Positions 60,140 to 64,000 of a DNA stretch of 64,000 nt are shown here, in pieces. This DNA is from an uncultured Bacteroidota bacterium. Lineage in GTDB: Bacteria; Bacteroidota; Bacteroidia; Bacteroidales; P3. The position numbers and the translations under genes are program-made. How positions within the stretch are numbered: position 1 is the stretch's first letter; every line of letters begins with the position of its first letter. The notes under the pieces were generated by a model, which was not told the DNA's origin, did not search any database, and saw nothing but the letters and a program-made list of their open reading frames with translations. The stretch spans positions 124,001-188,000 of the forward strand of contig CACYZN010000018.1 in assembly GCA_902778925.1 (NCBI GenBank), read 5' to 3'.

Positions 60140-61243
60140 ATGAAAAAAATAGCACAAACCCTTTGTATTGCCGCAGTTGCGATAGCCATGGCCGCCTGCG
60201 GCGGGAACAAACAATACACCATTACAGGCAGCGTGGCCGACGACCAGTTCGACGGCGCCATGGTCTACCTGTACAATAACGGCGAGGTCGTCGACAGCGC
60301 CAATATCAGCAACGGCCACTTCACGCTGCGCGGCACCGTCGAGCAGCCCTGGGTGGGCATGGTCTATACCCACAGCGAGAGCGCCCGGGCCATGCTCGAC
60401 TTCATCGTCGAGCCCGGCCAGATAGAGCTCGACCTGCTGGACGACCACGTCGGCGGCACCCCGCTCAACGACAGCCTGCAGCTGTTCCTCACGGCCAACG
60501 ACAACTCAGACCTCGACGCACAGCTCAAGGGCTACCTGCAGCTCTACTACACCGCCCCGTCGGCCGAGGTGCGTGCCCAGGCCGAACACCTCTACGACTC
60601 GGTCGAGGCCATCGGCACAGACCGCACCTTCGCGCTCGCCAACAAGATGTACGACGGCAACCGCGACAACGTGCTCGGCGCCTATGCCCTCGGTGTGCTT
60701 TGCGGCACCGACCGCCTCACCTATGCCATGCTCGAAGAGAAGCTTGCCGACGCCGCCCAGGTGGTGAAAGACTACAAGCCCGTGGCCGACAAGCTGGCAC
60801 AGCTGCGCGCCATAGAACAGACCTCGGTCGGCAAGCACTACACCGACATCGAGGGCGTCGACGGCCGGCTGAGCGACATCGTCGAAGGACATGTGGCCCT
60901 GGTCGACTTCTACGCCAGCTGGTGCGGCCCATGCCGCGCCGAGATACGCGACAACATAGTGCCACTGTGGGCCAAATACAAAGACAAAGGTCTTGTGGTC
61001 GTGGGCCTCAACGTGTGGGAGCGCGGCGATGCCGCCGCCCGCAAGGCCGCCCACGAAAAGGTGATGGCCGACCTCGGCATCACCTATCCCCAGCTGGTCG
61101 ACAGCACCCGCACCGCCACCGACACCTACGGCGTGCAGGGTATCCCGCAGATAATGCTCATCGGCGCCGACGGCACCATACTGGCCCGCGACCTGCGCGG
61201 CGCCGCCATCGAGGAGGCCATAGTCAACGCGCTGGGCAAATGA
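60140..61243 (+). CDS. TlpA-like thiol-disulfide lipoprotein with DUF4369 domain
   Basis: A 367-residue lipoprotein (AMAAC, Cys18). The N-terminal domain (about 24-120) is of the DUF4369 type found in Bacteroidetes redox lipoproteins; a helical middle follows. The C-terminal thioredoxin fold has WCGPC at 261-265 and the cis-proline region 'VQGIPQIMLIGADG'. It should reduce or isomerise disulfides in the periplasm. The stop overlaps the next gene by 4 bp (ATGA). Confidence 0.9.
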   Translation: MKKIAQTLCIAAVAIAMAACGGNKQYTITGSVADDQFDGAMVYLYNNGEVVDSANISNGHFTLRGTVEQPWVGMVYTHSESARAMLDFIVEPGQIELDLLDDHVGGTPLNDSLQLFLTANDNSDLDAQLKGYLQLYYTAPSAEVRAQAEHLYDSVEAIGTDRTFALANKMYDGNRDNVLGAYALGVLCGTDRLTYAMLEEKLADAAQVVKDYKPVADKLAQLRAIEQTSVGKHYTDIEGVDGRLSDIVEGHVALVDFYASWCGPCRAEIRDNIVPLWAKYKDKGLVVVGLNVWERGDAAARKAAHEKVMADLGITYPQLVDSTRTATDTYGVQGIPQIMLIGADGTILARDLRGAAIEEAIVNALGK

Positions 61244-62436
61244 GGAAGCTGTTAGGTTTTATGGGCTTGATGGGTTTGATGGGTTTACTGCCCGTCGAAC
61301 CCCTTATGCCCATAAAACCCAGTCAGCACGTCCTCGCCCAGGATACCAACCGGCTGTCCCTCCACATCGACGGAAGCACCTTCTTCATAGACAACGAATA
61401 CTTCGGCGACCGTATCAGCGGCTACACTCTGCCTGGCTTCGTCCTGCAGCCAAAGGTGGAATGGTGGCTGGGCGGAGGCCTGACCCTGCAGGGTGGCGTA
61501 CACTGGTTGTACTACTGGGGTGCACGCGACTACCCGGCCACGACGGCCTACGGAGCCTATCCGGTGTACGACAGCGTCGCACGGCCAGTGCATCTGCTAC
61601 CGTGGCTGCAGGCCGAATATAGATTCACGCCGCAGCTGAAGCTCGTGCTGGGTTGCCTCAACGCCTACCACCACCATCTGCCCATGCCGATGTACAACCC
61701 TGAGCTGGGCATAGTGGGTGACCCCGAGACCGGCTTCGAACTCAACTACAGCTCGCGTTTGCTGGATATGGACATCTGGACCGACTGGCGCGAATACATC
61801 TGGGACCGTAGTCCGGTACCGGAGAGGTTCACTGCCGGTGCCAGCGGCGAACTGCGCTTCGACATCGCCAATGGCTGGGGTGCCGTGTATGTGCCGCTCC
61901 ACTTTGTGGTACAACACGAAGGGGGGCAGAACATGTCGGTGGACCACAACATCAACAACAACTTCAACGGCGCCACAGGACTGGGTATGCGCATACAGTG
62001 GAGAAGTAACATATACACCGAATTCAGCTGCCGCGCCTTCTGGTATCACCAGCATGGCAACGCCGCCGTGCCCTTCTCCAACGGCTGGGGCCTCTATCCC
62101 GAAATCATCTTCCACCCCAACAGCCATTGGTCGCTGGCCGCCAGCTACTGGCAGGGGAAGGACTTTGTGCCGCTGCTGGGCAGTTGGCACTTCAGCAGCC
62201 TCTCCGCCAACACTCCCGGGCTGACCTTCGACCGTACCCGTGTCGTTATGCTTTATGCCAACTGGGGAGATCCTGTAGCCCTCAAGAGCCACTACCTGCG
62301 ACTGTATTGCACCCTCTATCATTACCTGCCCTCCACAGGCACCTTCGCCGATGGAGCCACGCGGGAGTACGGCCACCGCAACCAGCTGGCCTTCGGTGCC
62401 GTGCTGTCGTTTTTCCCCAATATCAAACTGCACTAA
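61240..62436 (+). CDS. Exported beta-strand-rich protein, unknown
   Basis: A 398-residue protein. The signal peptide is unusual: MRKLLGFMGLMGLMGLLPVEP, then LMPIKPSQHVLAQ, built from the 9-bp repeat described separately. The mature part shows Tyr/Trp-rich amphipathic strands (YWGARDYPATTAYGAYPVYDS, GLGMRIQWRSNIYTEFSCRAFWYH) and a terminal 'AFGAVLSFFPNIKLH', which suggests an outer-membrane barrel. No family recognised. It is coupled to the TlpA-like gene upstream and directly abuts ribF. Confidence 0.7.
   Translation: MRKLLGFMGLMGLMGLLPVEPLMPIKPSQHVLAQDTNRLSLHIDGSTFFIDNEYFGDRISGYTLPGFVLQPKVEWWLGGGLTLQGGVHWLYYWGARDYPATTAYGAYPVYDSVARPVHLLPWLQAEYRFTPQLKLVLGCLNAYHHHLPMPMYNPELGIVGDPETGFELNYSSRLLDMDIWTDWREYIWDRSPVPERFTAGASGELRFDIANGWGAVYVPLHFVVQHEGGQNMSVDHNINNNFNGATGLGMRIQWRSNIYTEFSCRAFWYHQHGNAAVPFSNGWGLYPEIIFHPNSHWSLAASYWQGKDFVPLLGSWHFSSLSANTPGLTFDRTRVVMLYANWGDPVALKSHYLRLYCTLYHYLPSTGTFADGATREYGHRNQLAFGAVLSFFPNIKLH
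61253..61320. repeat. 9-bp-period inverted repeat in signal peptide codons
   Basis: Three 9-bp units ATGGGCTTG, ATGGGTTTG, ATGGGTTTA at 61261-61287. GGTTTTATGGGC (61255-61266) is the exact reverse complement of GCCCATAAAACC (61308-61319). The reading frame is kept and encodes GFMGLMGLMGL and MPIKP. The design is that of the repeat at 4704-4770. Confidence 0.7.
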
Positions 62437-63327
62437 ATGTTCTCCCTCTACAATATCCACGGTCCCATCGCCTCCATTCCCGAACCCACCACAGCCACCG
62501 TCGGTGTCTTCGACGGCGTGCACCGTGGCCACCAAGAGCTGCTTTCGCAGATGAAAGGCGCGAGGCTTGTAGTGACTCTGACCAGCCACCCTTCCTTCGT
62601 CCTAGGCCGTCGCGACAGCGAGTACTGGCTCGACGACCCCGACGAGCACCTGCGCCTGCTCTTCGAGGCGGGGGCACGGTATGTCGCAGTACTGCCTTTC
62701 ACACGCGATGTAGCCCAGATGTCGGCCTGCGAGATGGCGCGCCTGCTGCACGACAAGCTGCAGATGCGTGCCCTTCAGCTGGGCTACGACAGCCGCTTCG
62801 GTAGCAAACAGAACGACGACTTCGGTAGCCTGCCACAACTGGCCGCCGAGTTGGGTTTCACCCTGCATCGCGGGGAACCCTTCCTCGTCGACGGCAGTCC
62901 GATAAGTTCCAGCCGCATCCGCGAGAGCCTCGCCAGTGGTGCCGTCGAGGAAACCTCTTCGCTGCTAGGACGTTCCTACAGCATCACCGGCGCCGTACAG
63001 CACGGTCGCGGCGTTGGCCACACCCTGGGCTTCCCCACAGCCAACATCGGCCTGGGCCACACGCGAAAGATGCTGCCCGCCGACGGCGTGTACATAGTCC
63101 GCATGGCCGGCCATATAGGTATGGCCAACCTCGGCACCGCCCCTACCTTCGCCATCGACAAGACCACCCTCGAGGTGCACCTGCTCGACTACCAGGGCGA
63201 CCTATACGGCCAGACCGCAGATGTGCAGTTCCTGCATCGGTTACGCCATACCAAACACTTCGACTCCATTGATGCCCTGCAGCAGCAGCTGCAGCAAGAC
63301 CTTGAACAAGTACGCCGATGGTCATAA
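62437..63327 (+). CDS. ribF: Riboflavin kinase / FAD synthetase
   Basis: A 296-residue bifunctional enzyme: FAD synthetase domain with GVFDGVHRGH at 23-32 and 'SSSRIRESLASG' at about 152-163, then a riboflavin kinase domain with 'GRGVGHTLGFPTANIGLG' near 179-196 and 'HLLDYQGDLYG'. It makes FMN and FAD from riboflavin. It starts right at the stop of the previous gene and overlaps the nitrilase gene by 10 bp. Confidence 0.95.
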   Translation: MFSLYNIHGPIASIPEPTTATVGVFDGVHRGHQELLSQMKGARLVVTLTSHPSFVLGRRDSEYWLDDPDEHLRLLFEAGARYVAVLPFTRDVAQMSACEMARLLHDKLQMRALQLGYDSRFGSKQNDDFGSLPQLAAELGFTLHRGEPFLVDGSPISSSRIRESLASGAVEETSSLLGRSYSITGAVQHGRGVGHTLGFPTANIGLGHTRKMLPADGVYIVRMAGHIGMANLGTAPTFAIDKTTLEVHLLDYQGDLYGQTADVQFLHRLRHTKHFDSIDALQQQLQQDLEQVRRWS

Positions 63328-64000
63328 CTCTCTTTCAGCAAGACATTGTATGGGCCGACGCCGAGGCCAACCGCCACAAGGTGGAGCAAGCCCTGTGCGA
63401 TGCTCCACGGACCGACATCTTCGTCGTTCCCGAAACCTTCACCACCGGCTTCGGCGACCACATGGCCGCCCTCGCCGAAGAGCCCGACGGTCCGACCCTA
63501 TGCTGGGCGCAAAGAATGGCCGCAGAACACAACTGCCTATTTGTAGGCACTTGGATTGTACGCGAGGACGAGAGCGACCGCTGCTACAACCGGCTGCACT
63601 GGGTCTACCCCGACGGTACTTTCGGCACCTACGACAAAGCCCACACCTTCCGCGTAAGCGGCGAGTACGACATCATTGCCCGCGGCACCCGTCGCGAGAT
63701 ATTCGAATACAAAGGCTGGAAGATTAAACCCGCCGTCTGCTACGACCTGCGCTTCCCAAAATGGCTGCGCAACGACGACCTCGACTACGACCTGCTGCTC
63801 GTATGCGCCAACTGGCCGGGCTCGCGCCACGAGGCCTGGACCACCCTTCTCAAGGCACGCGCCATCGAGAACCTCTGCTACGTGCTGGGCTGCAACCGCT
63901 GTGGCACCGATGGCGTGGATGGGAAATACAGCGGCAACAGCGCCATCGTCGACTACAAAGGCTTCGCCGTCGCCGAAGCCGAACCCGGCGTCGACGGGTT
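63318..64000 (+). CDS. Nitrilase-family amidohydrolase (YafV-like), C-terminally cut
   Basis: The gene runs off the right edge with 227 residues visible and no stop. The nitrilase triad is Glu39 (VPETFTTGF), Lys107 (TYDKAHTF) and Cys141 (CYDLRFP). The DKAHTF and LRFPKWLRN pattern fits the omega-amidase/YafV group, which hydrolyses alpha-ketoglutaramate or similar amides left by transamination. Full-length relatives have about 255-260 residues, so roughly 30 are missing. The ATG at 63318 overlaps ribF by 10 bp. Confidence 0.85.
   Translation, partial: MVITLFQQDIVWADAEANRHKVEQALCDAPRTDIFVVPETFTTGFGDHMAALAEEPDGPTLCWAQRMAAEHNCLFVGTWIVREDESDRCYNRLHWVYPDGTFGTYDKAHTFRVSGEYDIIARGTRREIFEYKGWKIKPAVCYDLRFPKWLRNDDLDYDLLLVCANWPGSRHEAWTTLLKARAIENLCYVLGCNRCGTDGVDGKYSGNSAIVDYKGFAVAEAEPGVDG

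Overview
The window is a high-GC (about 60% by eye) chromosomal segment of a member of the Bacteroidota, most likely the order Bacteroidales. Five things point there: promoters of the TTTG / about 20 bp / TAnnTTTG type; a C-terminal type IX secretion (T9SS) sorting domain; a GldB-like lipoprotein; Bacteroidales-typical families (Porin_10, DUF5723, DUF3127, a DPP5-like S9 peptidase, an RprY-like regulator); and a short epsilon subunit of F1 ATPase. No rRNA, tRNA, CRISPR array, phage or complete insertion sequence was seen. Both ends are cut: an AsmA-like gene at the left edge and a nitrilase-family gene at the right edge.

Layout. 1-2.65 kb (-): pyrE, an FGE/SUMF1-fold protein, hpt, a small lipoprotein and the start of an AsmA-like gene, tightly packed. 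2.95-6.3 kb (+): atpD-atpC followed at once by a family 5 solute-binding lipoprotein. 6.7-12.1 kb (+): a lipoprotein, a DUF5723 outer-membrane protein, der, trxA and a DUF58 gene. 12.2-13.1 kb (-): corA. 13.6-16.0 kb (+): two secreted proteins of visibly lower GC, the second with a T9SS domain. 16.2-22.1 kb (+): DUF3127, 5-formyl-THF cyclo-ligase, a small membrane protein, panD, an LPG-synthase-like membrane protein, trxB and a porin. 22.4-28.3 kb (+): rdgB, bifunctional nuclease, BASS-type transporter, HAD phosphatase, a 66-aa protein, cardiolipin synthase and an NSS transporter. 28.35-34.5 kb (-): rprY, MBL hydrolase, glycosyltransferase, MORN protein, lipoprotein and DPP5. 35.0-40.9 kb (+): hppA, polyprenyl synthase, then exbB, a membrane protein and two exbD genes. 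41.1-44.0 kb (+): a cobalamin riboswitch ahead of nrdD-nrdG. 44.0-48.2 kb (-): radA, a U32 peptidase, an esterase-like hydrolase and a surface lipoprotein. 48.6-54.8 kb (+): DUF349, gldB, an LtaS-like sulfatase-fold enzyme, a diacylglycerol-kinase-like protein and a SUI1 factor. 54.8-56.9 kb (-): an MltD-like transglycosylase, divIC/ftsB and an NlpC/P60 lipoprotein. 57.5-64 kb (+): a DegP-like protease, a MATE exporter, a TlpA-like thioredoxin, a beta-barrel-like protein, ribF and a nitrilase-family gene.

The most unusual signal is a set of short-period inverted repeats. Seven intergenic copies of a roughly 90-bp imperfect palindrome are built from 11-bp units, one helical turn each. They fall into family A (unit TTCTTATGTAC/T) and family B (unit GTTGTACTATC/T), and they share a core containing AAACATAAGAA. 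Five of seven lie between divergent genes and none between convergent genes; five are followed 38-151 bp later by a Bacteroidetes-type promoter. Related arrays with 7-bp units (TTTCACC-like) and 9-bp units (ATGGGTTTG-like, GTCNGAC-like) occur too, several in the 5' ends of genes for exported proteins, where they encode part of the signal peptide. I do not recognise these families as a described element.

The second notable signal is the cobalamin riboswitch in front of the B12-independent class III ribonucleotide reductase. It suggests a B12-controlled switch with a class II enzyme elsewhere in the genome.
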